The notes beneath the pieces are model-generated. The model saw only the letters and a list, made by a program, of their open reading frames with translations. It was not told the origin of the DNA and made no database searches. The position numbers and the translations under genes were made by a program. A DNA stretch of 64,000 bases from Brachybacterium sp. YJGR34 (GTDB taxonomy: Bacteria; Actinomycetota; Actinomycetes; Actinomycetales; Dermabacteraceae). Location: contig NZ_PNFB01000019.1 of NCBI RefSeq assembly GCF_003347015.1, forward strand, positions 17,729-81,728, given 5' to 3'. Of this stretch, positions 1-9,158 are shown piece after piece; position 1 is the stretch's first letter; each line of letters opens with the position of its first letter.

Positions 1-408
1 GACTACCAGGCCAGCGGCGACTTCGCCCGATGCCTGGACCGCCTGAAGGTGCGGCTGGCCGATCCGGTCGGCGACCGCATCGTGGAGGCGCTGCGGATCA
101 CCCGCGACGTGGGCGGCACCGATCTGGGCGGGCTGCTGCGCACACTGGCCGCCTTCCTCCGCGAGGACGCCCGGACCCGGTCGGAGCTGGAGGCGCGCCA
201 GTCGTGGACCGTCAACGCGGCGCGCCTGGCCCTGGCTGCGCCCTGGATCGTGCTGGCATTGATGGCCACCAGGCCGGAGGCGGCGCAGGCCTACGATTCC
301 GCGACCGGCCTGCTGCTGATCGTCGTCGGCGCGGCCGTCTCTCTGATCGCCTACCGCGTGATGCTTCTGATCGCACGGCTGCCGCAGGACGAGCGGGTGC
401 TGCGATGA
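1..408 (+). CDS. tadB: TadB-like type II secretion/pilus F-domain protein (5' end outside window)
   Basis: The last 135 residues are present, in frame from base 1. They hold the end of a T2SSF (GspF-like) domain, with G-D-V-G-G-T-D-L-G in the cytoplasmic part, followed by two hydrophobic segments (about residues 77-90 and 100-118) and a short basic tail. In tad systems TadB and TadC form the inner-membrane platform on which the TadA ATPase acts; that role comes from the family. The next gene starts inside this stop codon (ATGA overlap) and encodes a second F-domain protein, as expected for tadBC. The upstream tadA would lie outside the window. Confidence 0.8.
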   Translation, partial: DYQASGDFARCLDRLKVRLADPVGDRIVEALRITRDVGGTDLGGLLRTLAAFLREDARTRSELEARQSWTVNAARLALAAPWIVLALMATRPEAAQAYDSATGLLLIVVGAAVSLIAYRVMLLIARLPQDERVLR

Positions 409-1349
409 CCGGGTCCTCGGCGGTGCTGGCGGGAGCGGTGATCGGCCTCCTGCTGGGAACCGGTCTCGCCCTGCTCGCGGGCCGACTGCCCTGGCTCCGC
501 GCACGGGACCTGGCCGGACGGGTGGACCCGTACCTGCGGCGCTCGCCGAGCGACTCCCTCTTCGCCGCTCCCCGGTCCACCAGCCGTGCCCGGATCGTGC
601 TCGAGAACCTCATGGGCCCGGTCGCGCACCGGATCCTCGGGCTGCTCGAGCGGCTCACCGGCGGGCAGGACCAGCTCGAGCGACGTCTCCGCCTGGCCGG
701 CCGGCGCACCTCCACCGACTCCTTCCGCATCGAACAGGTCATCCTCGGGGCGGCCGGCACGGTCGTCGGCATCGCCGTCGCCCTGGCCGTGATCGGGACC
801 CGAGGGGCCAGCCCGCTCCTCGGCCTGCTGATCGTGGTGCTCGGCGCCCTGCTCGGGGTGCTGCTGCGCGACTACCTGCTGGGAGTGGAGATCACCCGTC
901 GGGCCGCGCGCATGGCGCGGGAGTTCCCCACCGTGGCCGATCTGCTCGCCCTCGCCGTCGCCGCCGGCGAGAGCCCGATCGCCGCGATGGAGCGCGTGGC
1001 CCGCACATCCCACGGCGCGCTGCCCGAGGAGTTCGCCGCGACGGTCGCGGACATCCGGTCGGGCACCAGCATCTCCCAGGCGCTGATCTCCCTGGGGGCC
1101 CGCACGCCGCTGGATTCCCTGGGGCGCTTCTCCGAGGGGGTCGCGATCGCCATCGAGCGCGGCACCCCGCTGGCCGACGTGCTCCGCGCCCAGGCGCAGG
1201 ACGCGCGCGAGACCTCCAAACGCGAGCTCATGGAGATCGCCGGACAGCGGGAGATCCTCATGCTCGTCCCCGTCGTGTTCTTCGTCCTGCCACTGGTCAT
1301 CGTGTTCGCGATCTTCCCCGGCCTCGCCGTCCTGGAGATCTCCCTCTGA
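405..1349 (+). CDS. tadC: TadC-like type II secretion system F family protein
   Basis: 314 residues. An N-terminal membrane segment (about 6-28) is followed by a cytoplasmic stretch, two central hydrophobic segments (about 112-155), a T2SSF domain with A-R-E-F-P-T-V-A-D-L-L-A-L-A-V-A-A-G-E-S, and a C-terminal membrane anchor (about 285-310). The ATG at 405 overlaps the tadB stop; the reading frame is open further upstream, but that part would lie wholly inside tadB. This is a membrane platform subunit for a Flp-type pilus or secretion apparatus. Neighbours on both sides are tad genes. Confidence 0.83.
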   Translation: MTGSSAVLAGAVIGLLLGTGLALLAGRLPWLRARDLAGRVDPYLRRSPSDSLFAAPRSTSRARIVLENLMGPVAHRILGLLERLTGGQDQLERRLRLAGRRTSTDSFRIEQVILGAAGTVVGIAVALAVIGTRGASPLLGLLIVVLGALLGVLLRDYLLGVEITRRAARMAREFPTVADLLALAVAAGESPIAAMERVARTSHGALPEEFAATVADIRSGTSISQALISLGARTPLDSLGRFSEGVAIAIERGTPLADVLRAQAQDARETSKRELMEIAGQREILMLVPVVFFVLPLVIVFAIFPGLAVLEISL

Positions 1350-1432
1350 CCGCCGTACCTCATTCCCGTTCCACCGACACCGTGCCCACCATCCCCGGGA
1401 ACGACCCGGGATCATCTGCCGAGGAGGCCGAC

Positions 1433-1696
1433 ATGACCGTCCACCGACACCGACTCCACCGCCGTCCGCTCCGCTCCCGTCCCGGGGCTCCTCCCCGGAC
1501 CGCCCGGGAGGCGCGGCGCACGCTCACCGCGCGCCTCCTCGAGCGCATGGGTTCCGATCAGGGGGACGTGCCGGGATGGGTGCTCATCACCTTGATGACG
1601 GCAGGAATCGTCGTCGCACTGTGGGCCGTCGCCTCGGAGCAGATCGTGCAGATCTTCCAGAACGCGATGGCGCCCTTCCTCGGCGGCAGCCTCTGA
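1433..1696 (+). CDS. Small Flp-pilin-like membrane protein
   Basis: 87 residues. A basic N-terminus (about 40 residues) leads to G-D-V-P-G-W-V-L-I-T-L-M-T-A-G and one hydrophobic helix (about 49-70), ending in a short polar tail. The size, the single helix and the position between tadC and two TadE-like genes match the pilin slot of actinobacterial tad loci. A classical E-Y/F prepilin cleavage site is not obvious, so pilin function is inferred from context. I chose the ATG at 1433 because GAGGAGG lies about 5 bases before it; an in-frame ATG at 1382 has no such site. Confidence 0.65.
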   Translation: MTVHRHRLHRRPLRSRPGAPPRTAREARRTLTARLLERMGSDQGDVPGWVLITLMTAGIVVALWAVASEQIVQIFQNAMAPFLGGSL

Positions 1697-1724
1697 GCCG
1701 CCCGCCGTCCCGAACTGGCGCACC

Positions 1725-2183
1725 ATGAGCACGCCCGAGCGCTCCCACTTCGGCGCCGCAGTCCGCGGCGACGGGGCGCAGCGTGCCCGATCATGGCGGA
1801 GTTGGGCGCGGCGCCTGCGCTCGGAGCGCGGCTCCGCCGTCGCCGAGTTCCCGATGGTCGCGGTGCTGATCGTCATGATCGGACTGATGGTGGTGCAGGC
1901 GGCGCTCATCGTCCATACCCGCAACACCCTGGTCGACGCCGCGGTGCAGGGTGCCCATCACGCCGCGCTGGTCGGCTCGTCCCCGCAGGACGGCGCCTCG
2001 CGCGCCGAGCAGCTCATCGGCGAGCGCTTCGGGGACGGCCTGGCGGCGGACGCCACCGCCGTCGAGGACGAGGACGGCACGATCCGCGTCCGCGTCACCG
2101 CGACCCTCCCCCTGGTGGGCCTGCTGGGGCCCTCCGGGGTGATGAGCGTCGAGGGCCGGGCTCTCGACGAGGAGTCGTGGTGA
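1725..2183 (+). CDS. TadE-like pseudopilin
   Basis: 152 residues. After a basic N-terminus comes R-G-S-A-V-A-E-F-P-M-V-A and a hydrophobic helix (about 38-65), the TadE signature in which Glu sits at +5 of a type IV prepilin-like helix. The exported part is small and mixed alpha/beta in composition. TadE/F proteins are minor pseudopilins of Flp pili. It precedes a second TadE-like gene that starts inside its stop codon. The start has only a weak ribosome site, so it may vary. Confidence 0.78.
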   Translation: MSTPERSHFGAAVRGDGAQRARSWRSWARRLRSERGSAVAEFPMVAVLIVMIGLMVVQAALIVHTRNTLVDAAVQGAHHAALVGSSPQDGASRAEQLIGERFGDGLAADATAVEDEDGTIRVRVTATLPLVGLLGPSGVMSVEGRALDEESW

Positions 2184-2704
2184 AGCGCGTGCACCGCCGG
2201 GAGGCGGTGCCTCTCCGCCTCGCGCCGCGCCATCTGCGCGGCGCCCCGTGGTCCGCCGCTGAGACGGCGCGCGGACCGGGTTCCCTGGCTGCGGAGGACG
2301 GCAATGCCCTCGTGGAGTTCGTGGTGCTGTCCGCGGCGCTGCTCATCCCGTCCCTGTATCTCGTGCTCACCCTGGGGAACGTGCAGGCAGCGGTCTTCGC
2401 CGCCGACACCATCTCGCGGGACGTGGCGAGGATCCACGCGACCGAGCCGGACCCGGGGCGCGCCGCCGAACGCGCCGCGCGGCACTCGGCCATGGTGCTC
2501 GAGGACCACGGGCTCCCCGCCCAGGACGTGGCGCAGGTCAGCTGCAGCGACGATCCCTGCGCCACCTCCGGCGGGACGGTCACCGCGCAGGTGGAGGTCG
2601 CCGTGCCCGTGCCGGGCCTCGGCCCGATCCTCGGAGGGGCCGGGCCGGTGGCCGTCGGCGCCTCCCACGCGGTCCCCGTCGACCTCTACCGGGAGGATCT
2701 ATGA
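2180..2704 (+). CDS. Second TadE-like pseudopilin
   Basis: 174 residues from a GTG that overlaps the preceding TGA (GTGA); another GTG lies three bases upstream. A basic, arginine-rich leader is followed by E-D-G-N-A-L-V-E-F-V-V-L-S-A-A and a long hydrophobic helix (about 43-70). Two cysteines close together (C-S-D-D-P-C) in the exported part could form a disulfide. The tandem arrangement with the previous TadE-like gene suggests TadE and TadF roles. The Glu at +5 of the helix is conserved, so prepilin-peptidase processing is likely. Confidence 0.72.
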   Translation: MKRVHRREAVPLRLAPRHLRGAPWSAAETARGPGSLAAEDGNALVEFVVLSAALLIPSLYLVLTLGNVQAAVFAADTISRDVARIHATEPDPGRAAERAARHSAMVLEDHGLPAQDVAQVSCSDDPCATSGGTVTAQVEVAVPVPGLGPILGGAGPVAVGASHAVPVDLYREDL

Positions 2705-3180
2705 CTCCCGCGACGCGGACCGGCGGGCCGGCCGGGGCGACGCTGCGTGCGCGCCTCGCCGAGGCCCGCGGCTCGATGACGATCCTGACCACGGGGGTGC
2801 TCGTGGTGATCCTCATGGTGGTCGGCGTGGGGACCGCGATCACGGGCGTCCACCTCGAACGCACCGCTCTCCAGCACGCCGCGGACAGCGCCGCGCTGGC
2901 CGCCTCGCAGGCCGTGGACCCGGCTCGGGTGTACACGGAGGGCGGCGCGGCGATCCACGCAGACTCCGCGCGTGAGGCCGCCGAGGAGCACCTGCGTCGC
3001 TACCCCCTGGACTCCACCAGCACGGAGGATCTCGGGCTCGGCGAGGTGCGGGTGGACCCCGACGGCACCGTCCACGTGGTCCTCACCGCCACCACCCACC
3101 CGCCCCTGGCAGGGTGGTTCACCCGGGGGACGGGGCTGTCCGTCCCCCTGACCGTCCATGGAGAGGCTCGTTCCCGATGA
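2701..3180 (+). CDS. TadG-related / Rv3654c-like membrane protein
   Basis: 159 residues. The N-terminal G-S-M-T-I-L-T-T-G-V-L-V-V-I-L helix (about 26-50) is followed by L-Q-H-A-A-D-S-A-A-L-A-A-S-Q-A, the motif shared by TadG-type and Rv3654c-type 'helicase/secretion' proteins of actinobacterial tad loci. The remainder is a small exported domain. ATGA overlaps exist at both ends: with the TadE-like gene before it and with glycerate kinase after it, so translation is probably coupled through the whole operon. Confidence 0.7.
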   Translation: MTPATRTGGPAGATLRARLAEARGSMTILTTGVLVVILMVVGVGTAITGVHLERTALQHAADSAALAASQAVDPARVYTEGGAAIHADSAREAAEEHLRRYPLDSTSTEDLGLGEVRVDPDGTVHVVLTATTHPPLAGWFTRGTGLSVPLTVHGEARSR

Positions 3181-4364
3181 CGCCGACGACCCCGTCACCC
3201 GCTGCGGACCCGCAGCCCCCGCCCCGCACCGTGCTGCTCGCCCCCGACAAGTTCAAGGGCACGCTCCGTGCCGCCGAGGTGGTCGAGGCGCTGCGGCAGG
3301 GGATCGCCGAGACCTCCCCGCGCACGCGCGTGCTCGCCTGCCCGATCGCCGATGGCGGCGACGGCACCGTCGACGCGGCGATCGCCGCCGGCTCCCGGGA
3401 GATGGTCACGCTGATCACCGGGCCGACGGGGCAGCCGCGCAGCGCCCGCTGGGCCCTCGGCGAGGGCACCGCCGTGCTCGAGCTCGCCGAGGCCGTGGGG
3501 CTCCACGCCCTGCCCGGCGGGGCCCTCCACCCGCGCACCGCCTCCACCCGCGGGCTAGGTGAGCTGATCGCCGCCGCGGCCGGGGGCGGCGCCCGCACCG
3601 TCGTGGTGGGCCTCGGCGGCAGCTCCTCGACCGATGCCGGCACGGGCCTGCTGCAGGGCCTCGGTGCCCGTCTGCTGGACGGCAGGGGAGGGGAGATCGG
3701 CCCCGGGCTGGAGGGCCTGGAGGAGCTGGCCTCCGTGGACCTGGCCCCCGCGCTCGCCGCGCTCGAGGGCGTCACCCTCGTCGCCGCGAACGACGTCACG
3801 AACCCGCTGCTCGGCACCGAGGGCGCCGCCGCCGTCTACGGCCCGCAGAAGGGCATCGCCCCCGAGGACGTCCCCGCGGCCGATGCGGTCCTCGCCCGCG
3901 CCGCCGAGCTCCTGGATCCCTCCGGGCGCCACCGCGACCGGCCCGGGGCCGGGGCGGCGGGCGGCACCGGCTTCGCCCTGTCCCTGCTGGGCGCCGCCGA
4001 GCGCTCGGGCGCCGATGCGGTCTTCGAGATCGTCGGCGTCGACGCCCTGCTCGAGCAGGCGGACCTGGTCGTCACCGGGGAGGGGAAGCTCGATGCGCAG
4101 ACCCTCCACGGCAAGGGCCCGGCGGAGGTCGCCCGCCGCGCCCAGCAGCGCGGCCTGAGCGTCGCGGCCGTCGCCGGCGCGGTCACCCTCAGCGAGGCGC
4201 AGCTCGCCGCGGCGGGGATCGCCCGGGCGTGGGATCTCACCTCCCGGGCCGGCTCCTCACAGAGAGCGCTCGCCGAGGGGCGGGAACTGCTGGTCGAGGT
4301 GGGACGCGAGCTGGGGCGGTGGGCCGACGCCGAGGGCGAGGACCCGCCCACACGGCCGCGGTGA
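3177..4364 (+). CDS. Glycerate kinase
   Basis: 395 residues, the size of the GckA/GarK (glycerate kinase type 1) family. Diagnostic motifs: [10 protein letters not shown] near residue 22, [24 protein letters not shown] and [11 protein letters not shown]. The enzyme phosphorylates D-glycerate with ATP, feeding 2- or 3-phosphoglycerate to glycolysis. The start overlaps the stop of the TadG-like gene by 4 bases (ATGA), so it appears to be co-translated with a pilus operon although the functions are unrelated. Confidence 0.93.
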   Translation: MTPTTPSPAADPQPPPRTVLLAPDKFKGTLRAAEVVEALRQGIAETSPRTRVLACPIADGGDGTVDAAIAAGSREMVTLITGPTGQPRSARWALGEGTAVLELAEAVGLHALPGGALHPRTASTRGLGELIAAAAGGGARTVVVGLGGSSSTDAGTGLLQGLGARLLDGRGGEIGPGLEGLEELASVDLAPALAALEGVTLVAANDVTNPLLGTEGAAAVYGPQKGIAPEDVPAADAVLARAAELLDPSGRHRDRPGAGAAGGTGFALSLLGAAERSGADAVFEIVGVDALLEQADLVVTGEGKLDAQTLHGKGPAEVARRAQQRGLSVAAVAGAVTLSEAQLAAAGIARAWDLTSRAGSSQRALAEGRELLVEVGRELGRWADAEGEDPPTRPR

Positions 4365-4420
4365 GCGGCTCCGACCCCGCCGCCGCCGTGACCGCCCCGG
4401 CATGCACAGCGGCACTGCCG

Positions 4421-4426
4421 TAGACT
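4421..4426 (+). promoter_or_regulatory. -10 box of leaderless prfB promoter
   Basis: TAGACT ends eight bases before the GTG at 4435. A TANNNT hexamer this close to a start codon is the typical actinobacterial leaderless promoter, with transcription beginning at or next to the first base of the codon. There is no ribosome site before this GTG. No -35 element is evident. It also argues against the in-frame ATG at 4402, which lies upstream of the box. Confidence 0.6.
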
Positions 4427-4434
4427 CTTCCCTC

Positions 4435-5550
4435 GTGGCTTCCATCGACTTCTCCGAAGAGATCCCCCGGCTCCGCTCGACCCTGAACTCCATCGAGCAG
4501 GTGACGGACATCGACGCGCTCGACGCGAAGATCGCGGACCTCGAGAAGCAGGCCTCCGCGCAGGACCTCTGGGACGACGTCGACAATGCGCAGAAGGTCT
4601 CCTCGGCCCTGTCCCATGCGCAGTCCGAGCGGCGCCGCATCAGCGAGCTCAGCCAGCGCATCGAGGACATCGAGGTGATGGTCGAGCTCGCCGCCGAGGA
4701 GAACGACGCCGACACCCTCACCGAGGCGGAGAACGAGCTGGTCTCCATCCACCGCACCCTCGACGAGCTCGAGGTGCGCACCCTGCTGGCCGGTGAGTAC
4801 GACGAGCGCGACGCCGTGGTGACCATCCGCGCCGGAGCCGGCGGCGTGGACGCCGCGGACTTCTCCGAGATGCTGCTGCGGATGTACCTGCGCTGGGCCG
4901 AGCGCCACGGCTACGCCACCAAGGTCATGGACACCTCCTACGCGGAGGAGGCGGGGCTGAAGTCCGTCACCTTCGAGGTCTCCGCCCCCTTCGCCTACGG
5001 CACCCTGTCCGTCGAGGGCGGCACCCACCGCCTGGTGCGGATCAGCCCCTTCGACAACCAGGGCCGCCGCCAGACGTCCTTCGCGGCGGTCGAGGTGATC
5101 CCGCTCATCGAGTCCACCGACCACGTCGAGATCCCCGAGAACGAGCTGAAGATCGACGTCTTCCGCTCCTCCGGCCCGGGCGGCCAGTCCGTGAACACCA
5201 CGGACTCCGCCGTGCGCATGACCCACCTGCCCACCGGCACCGTCGTGTCCATGCAGGACGAGAAGTCGCAGATCCAGAACCGTGCCGCGGCGCTGCGCGT
5301 CATGCAGTCGCGCCTGCTGCTGCTGAAGAAGGCCGAGGAGGCCGCCGAGCGCAAGGAGCTCGCCGGCGACGTCAAGGCCAGCTGGGGCGACCAGATGCGC
5401 TCCTACGTCCTGAACCCGTACCAGATGGTCAAGGACCTGCGCACCGACCACCAGGAGGGCAACCCCTCCACCGTCTTCGACGGCGAGATCGACGGCTTCA
5501 TCGACGCCGGCATCCGCTGGCGCGCCGAGCAGGGCAAGCTCACCGACTGA
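4435..5550 (+). CDS. prfB: Peptide chain release factor 2
   Basis: 371 residues, full length. The S-P-F codon-recognition tripeptide (about residues 204-206, in R-I-S-P-F-D-N-Q-G) assigns it to RF2 rather than RF1. G-G-Q (about 249-251, in [12 protein letters not shown]) is the peptidyl-tRNA hydrolysis motif. It terminates translation at UGA and UAA. The frame runs unbroken, so the +1 autoregulatory frameshift of enterobacterial prfB is absent. It heads the conserved prfB-ftsE-ftsX-smpB-ssrA block. Confidence 0.96.
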   Translation: MASIDFSEEIPRLRSTLNSIEQVTDIDALDAKIADLEKQASAQDLWDDVDNAQKVSSALSHAQSERRRISELSQRIEDIEVMVELAAEENDADTLTEAENELVSIHRTLDELEVRTLLAGEYDERDAVVTIRAGAGGVDAADFSEMLLRMYLRWAERHGYATKVMDTSYAEEAGLKSVTFEVSAPFAYGTLSVEGGTHRLVRISPFDNQGRRQTSFAAVEVIPLIESTDHVEIPENELKIDVFRSSGPGGQSVNTTDSAVRMTHLPTGTVVSMQDEKSQIQNRAAALRVMQSRLLLLKKAEEAAERKELAGDVKASWGDQMRSYVLNPYQMVKDLRTDHQEGNPSTVFDGEIDGFIDAGIRWRAEQGKLTD

Positions 5551-5775
5551 CCACGTCCGGCGCCGCGACCGGCGCCGCCCCTGATCGGTCGTCGCTCCGG
5601 TCGCCCGTCCGGCCGTCCCGCGACGGTCGCCCGGGCGTGCCCAGCACGATCCGCACCGACCCTTGACCAGGTTTTGACCCAGATGGTGACCTGCGCGGCG
5701 GCGGAGAGCGACCCCTCACCCCTACCCTGGAACGGCACGCGTTCCCCCACAGGCGACAGGCACCGACAGGCACCA

Positions 5776-6756
5776 GTGATCCGTTTCGACAACGTCACCA
5801 AGACGTACATGCGCGGCCAGCACCCCGCCGTGGAGAATCTCGACATCGAATTCTCCCGCGGGGAGTTCGTGTTCCTGGTGGGAGCCTCCGGCTCGGGGAA
5901 GTCCACCATGATGCGGATGGTCCTCAAGGAGGTCACGCCCACGCGGGGCACCGTCTACGTGGCGGGCAAGGACCTCTCCCGCATCCCCTCGTGGAAGGTT
6001 CCCTCGCTGCGCCGCGACATCGGCATGGTGTTCCAGGACTTCCGCCTGCTGCCCTCGAAGACCGCCTACCAGAACATCGAGTTCGCCCTCGCGGTCATCG
6101 GCACCCCGGGCAAGGTGGTCCGTCGGCTGGTCCCCGAGATGCTCGAGATGGTGGGCCTGGAGGACAAGGGCAAGCGGCTCCCGCACGAGCTCTCCGGCGG
6201 TGAGCAACAGCGTGTCGCGATCGCCCGCGCCTACGTCAACCGCCCCTCGATCCTGCTGGCCGACGAGCCCACCGGCAACCTCGACCCCTCGACCGCCTCG
6301 GGGATCCTGGACCTGCTGGCCGAGATCAACGAGCGCGGCACCACCGTCGTCATGGCCACCCACGACCGGGCGGCCGTGGACCGGATGCGCCGGCGCGTTG
6401 TCGAGATGGTCGCCGGCCACGTGGTCCGCGACGAGGAGGCCGGCAACTATGAGACCCCGACCCCGGTGAGCGTCATCTCCGGCCATCTGCCCGACGACTC
6501 CCGCCACCGTGAGGACGGCCCCTTCGAGGACGGCGCCCCGGCGTCCGGTTCCGCGACGGAGGACCGCTTCGAGACCGCGGCCACCGACCTGCACGACGCC
6601 GAGGGCGACCCTGCGGCCGGCTCCTCCGCGACCCCGCGTCCGGGCGAGGTGCCCGTCGACGACGTGCTCGAGGAGGACCTCATCGACGAGCGGGAGGCGC
6701 TGCGCGAGCAGGACGAGGATCCCTTCGCCGAGGACCCCGAGGAGGAGCGGCGATGA
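5776..6756 (+). CDS. ftsE: Cell division ATP-binding protein FtsE with long acidic C-terminal tail
   Basis: 326 residues. The ABC core covers about 1-225: Walker A G-A-S-G-S-G-K-S-T (36-44), signature L-S-G-G-E-Q-Q-R (about 139-146), Walker B I-L-L-A-D-E-P (about 159-165), switch histidine in M-A-T-H-D. The last ~100 residues are acidic and probably disordered; typical FtsE stops near 230. I start at the GTG (V-I-R-F-D-N-V) because family members begin M-I-x-F; no strong ribosome site is visible, and the frame is open back to 5674. FtsE drives FtsX to activate periplasmic or cell-wall hydrolases at the septum. The stop overlaps ftsX (ATGA). Confidence 0.93.
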   Translation: MIRFDNVTKTYMRGQHPAVENLDIEFSRGEFVFLVGASGSGKSTMMRMVLKEVTPTRGTVYVAGKDLSRIPSWKVPSLRRDIGMVFQDFRLLPSKTAYQNIEFALAVIGTPGKVVRRLVPEMLEMVGLEDKGKRLPHELSGGEQQRVAIARAYVNRPSILLADEPTGNLDPSTASGILDLLAEINERGTTVVMATHDRAAVDRMRRRVVEMVAGHVVRDEEAGNYETPTPVSVISGHLPDDSRHREDGPFEDGAPASGSATEDRFETAATDLHDAEGDPAAGSSATPRPGEVPVDDVLEEDLIDEREALREQDEDPFAEDPEEERR

Positions 6757-7670
6757 GGGCGCGGTACATCCTCGGTGAGATCTTCACCGGGCTGTGGCGG
6801 AACATCGCCATGGTCATCTCGGTCATCATCGTCACGGCGGTCTCGCTGACCTTCGTCGGCACCGGTCTGGTGATGCAGAAGCAGATCATGGACATGAAGG
6901 CGACCCTGGTCGAGCAGTCCCAGGTGACGATCTTCCTGTGCTCCCCGCACTCCACCGCCGCGTCCTGCGCAGGCGGGGCGGCGACCGACGCGCAGATCGA
7001 GTCCGTGCGCGAGGCCCTCGAGGGGGACGTGCTCTCCCCGTACATCGCCGACTACTCCGAGCGCTCCCAGGAGGAGGCGCTGGGGATCTACCAGGAGCAG
7101 TTCGCCGGGGAGGGGTTCGTCTCGAACTTCACCGCCGAGGACATGCCCGTCTCCTTCCACATCACGCTCGAGAACGCGGACGACTCCGCCGCGGTGGTCG
7201 AGTTCTTCCAGGGCCGTGACGGCGTGGACGAGGTGACGGACCTGCTCAGTGCCTTCGCGCCCTTCATCGACATCCTCAACCAGTCGACCCTGTTCGCGCT
7301 CGGACTCGCGGTGCTGATGCTGGTCGCCGCCCTGCTGCTGGTGGCCACGACGATCCGCATGTCCGTCGCCAACCGTCGGCGCGAGATCGCGATCATGCGC
7401 CTGGTGGGCGCCTCGAACCTGTTCATCCGCCTGCCCTTCCTGCTCGAGGGGGCGGTCGCCGCGATCATCGGCGGCCTCATCGCCTCGGGCATGCTCTGGG
7501 TGGGGCTGCACTACATCGTCCAGGGCTGGTTGGCACCGACCCTCGGCCAGCAGCTCATCACGGTCGGCACCCATGACCTGATCTGGGCCGCGCCGATTCT
7601 CATCGCCCTGGGAGCCGTCCTCTCGATCGCCTCCTCGGTGGTCTCCCTCAACCGCTACCTGAAGGTCTGA
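6753..7670 (+). CDS. ftsX: Cell division protein FtsX
   Basis: 305 residues. Cytoplasmic N-terminus, TM1 (about 18-42), an extracellular domain (about 43-175), and TM2-TM4 (about 178-200, 223-255, 276-298): the FtsX topology. The extracellular domain carries two cysteines (C-S-P-H ... S-C-A-G) likely to form a disulfide. FtsX relays ATP hydrolysis by FtsE to cell-wall hydrolases. The start overlaps ftsE by 4 bases; two bases after its stop begins a secreted M23 hydrolase with coiled coil, the likely partner. Confidence 0.94.
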   Translation: MRARYILGEIFTGLWRNIAMVISVIIVTAVSLTFVGTGLVMQKQIMDMKATLVEQSQVTIFLCSPHSTAASCAGGAATDAQIESVREALEGDVLSPYIADYSERSQEEALGIYQEQFAGEGFVSNFTAEDMPVSFHITLENADDSAAVVEFFQGRDGVDEVTDLLSAFAPFIDILNQSTLFALGLAVLMLVAALLLVATTIRMSVANRRREIAIMRLVGASNLFIRLPFLLEGAVAAIIGGLIASGMLWVGLHYIVQGWLAPTLGQQLITVGTHDLIWAAPILIALGAVLSIASSVVSLNRYLKV

Positions 7671-7672
7671 GC

Positions 7673-9007
7673 ATGTCCTGGAACACTCTGCGCCGTCCCC
7701 TCAGCCTGCTCGCCGCCTCCCTCCTGGCCCTGCCCCTGCTGGCCGGCCCGGCCGTCGCCGAGGGCTCCAAGGAGGACAAGATCGCCGAGCGGAACGAGGT
7801 CGATCAGCAGCTCGAGGACCTGCGGATCGAGCTCGACGACGTCAACGAGGAGCTGGCCGACACCTACCTCGCCCTCGCCGAGACCGAGCTGCAGATCCCC
7901 GAGGCCCAGGAGGACCTCGAGGAGGCGCAGGAGGCGCTCGAGGAAGCCCAGGAGGAGGACCGGATCATCGGCGAGCGTCTCGAGGAGGCGCAGGAGGAGG
8001 AGGAGCGCCTCTCCGGCGAGGTCGAGGAGGGCCAGGAGGAGGTGGACCGCAGCGACGGCGAGCTCGCCGAGGTCGCTCTGGCCGCCTACAAGGGCGGGGC
8101 GCTGCCCAACCCCTCCACCGTGTACGTCGGCGGGGAGAGCCCGCAGGACGCCGTGGACCGGTCGATGAACTACCAGCTGACCATGTCCTCCCAGGGGACG
8201 CGGCTGGACACGCTGCGCACGGACCAGGTCGTCACCGAGAACTCCGCCGAGCGCCTCAGCGCGGTCCGCGAGGAGATCAAGGACCTCAAGGTCGAGTCCG
8301 AGGAGGCCGTCGAGCGCACCCAGGAGGCCGAGGAGGAGGCCGCCACGGCGAAGGAGGAGCTCGACGAGCTCTACGAGACGCAGCAGATCCAGCGCGACGA
8401 TCTCGAGGAGCAGAAGGAGAAGCACGAGCAGGACACCTCGGATCTCGAGACCCGCAGCTCGACGCTGGACGGCGAGATCGAGGAGCTCGCCCGCCAGGAG
8501 CGCGAGCGCGAGGAGGCCGCCCGCCAGAAGGAGCAGGAGAACTCCTCCGGCGGCAGCAGCAGCAACGGCGGCAGCGGTGGCGGCGAGGCGGCGGAGGCCC
8601 CGGTCAGCTCCGCCGGCGGCTGGGTCGCCCCGGTCAGCGGGCGGCTGAACTCGAACTTCGGCTGGCGCGTCCACCCGATCTACGGGACCCGGAAGCTGCA
8701 CGCGGGCGTGGACTACCCGGTGGCCTGCGGGGTGCCGGTGGGGTCCACCCATGCCGGCCGCGTGATCTCCGCCCAGTACGGCGGGCGGTCCGGCAACAAG
8801 GTGATCGTCAGCCACGGCATCCAGAACGGCAAGCTGATGACCAGCTCGTACCATCACCTCCAGAGCTACAGCGTCTCCGTGGGCGATCAGGTCTCCGCCG
8901 GCGGCACGGTGGGCACGGTGGGCACCACGGGGTCCTCCACCGGCTGCCATCTCCACTTCGAGATCCACGAGGACGGCAACGCCGTCAACCCCGCCTCGTA
9001 CATCTGA
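7673..9007 (+). CDS. Secreted coiled-coil M23 (LytM) peptidoglycan hydrolase, probable FtsEX effector
   Basis: 444 residues. Signal peptide about 1-29 (ends G-P-A-V-A). Residues about 32-210 and 235-290 are Glu/Gln-rich heptad coiled coil. A Gly/Ser linker (about 292-312) leads to a LytM domain with zinc ligands in H-A-G-V-D (343-347) and H-L-H-F-E (about 425-429). The first zinc ligand is expected in the N-S-N-F-G-W-R-V-H region. The layout is that of EnvC/PcsB-type FtsX partners, but with both metal motifs intact, so it is probably an active endopeptidase and not only an amidase activator. It sits two bases after ftsX. Confidence 0.87.
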   Translation: MSWNTLRRPLSLLAASLLALPLLAGPAVAEGSKEDKIAERNEVDQQLEDLRIELDDVNEELADTYLALAETELQIPEAQEDLEEAQEALEEAQEEDRIIGERLEEAQEEEERLSGEVEEGQEEVDRSDGELAEVALAAYKGGALPNPSTVYVGGESPQDAVDRSMNYQLTMSSQGTRLDTLRTDQVVTENSAERLSAVREEIKDLKVESEEAVERTQEAEEEAATAKEELDELYETQQIQRDDLEEQKEKHEQDTSDLETRSSTLDGEIEELARQEREREEAARQKEQENSSGGSSSNGGSGGGEAAEAPVSSAGGWVAPVSGRLNSNFGWRVHPIYGTRKLHAGVDYPVACGVPVGSTHAGRVISAQYGGRSGNKVIVSHGIQNGKLMTSSYHHLQSYSVSVGDQVSAGGTVGTVGTTGSSTGCHLHFEIHEDGNAVNPASYI

Positions 9008-9085
9008 GGGCGGGCGCGGCCCGCCGCGCCGTCCCGGCGGCGTGATCCGGGGACTATTCGGTCGCCTCCGACGGTGACCTCGTCG

Positions 9086-9091
9086 TACGCT
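9086..9091 (+). promoter_or_regulatory. Candidate -10 box for smpB
   Basis: TACGCT fits the TANNNT consensus and lies 67 bases before the smpB ATG, in the only gap between the M23 gene and smpB. It would give a leadered transcript that includes the strong AGGAGGG site at 9147-9153. No convincing -35 hexamer was found, so this is tentative. Confidence 0.35.
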
Positions 9092-9158
9092 GTGATGTCC
9101 GGTCGCACGTGGCGACCGGGACGCACCAGCATCAGCGACGCACGACAGGAGGGACCCG

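Noticed and set aside
4435..4520. Programmed frameshift in prfB
   Set aside because: The frame is continuous through the N-terminus, with no in-frame TGA, so no RF2 autoregulation of that kind.
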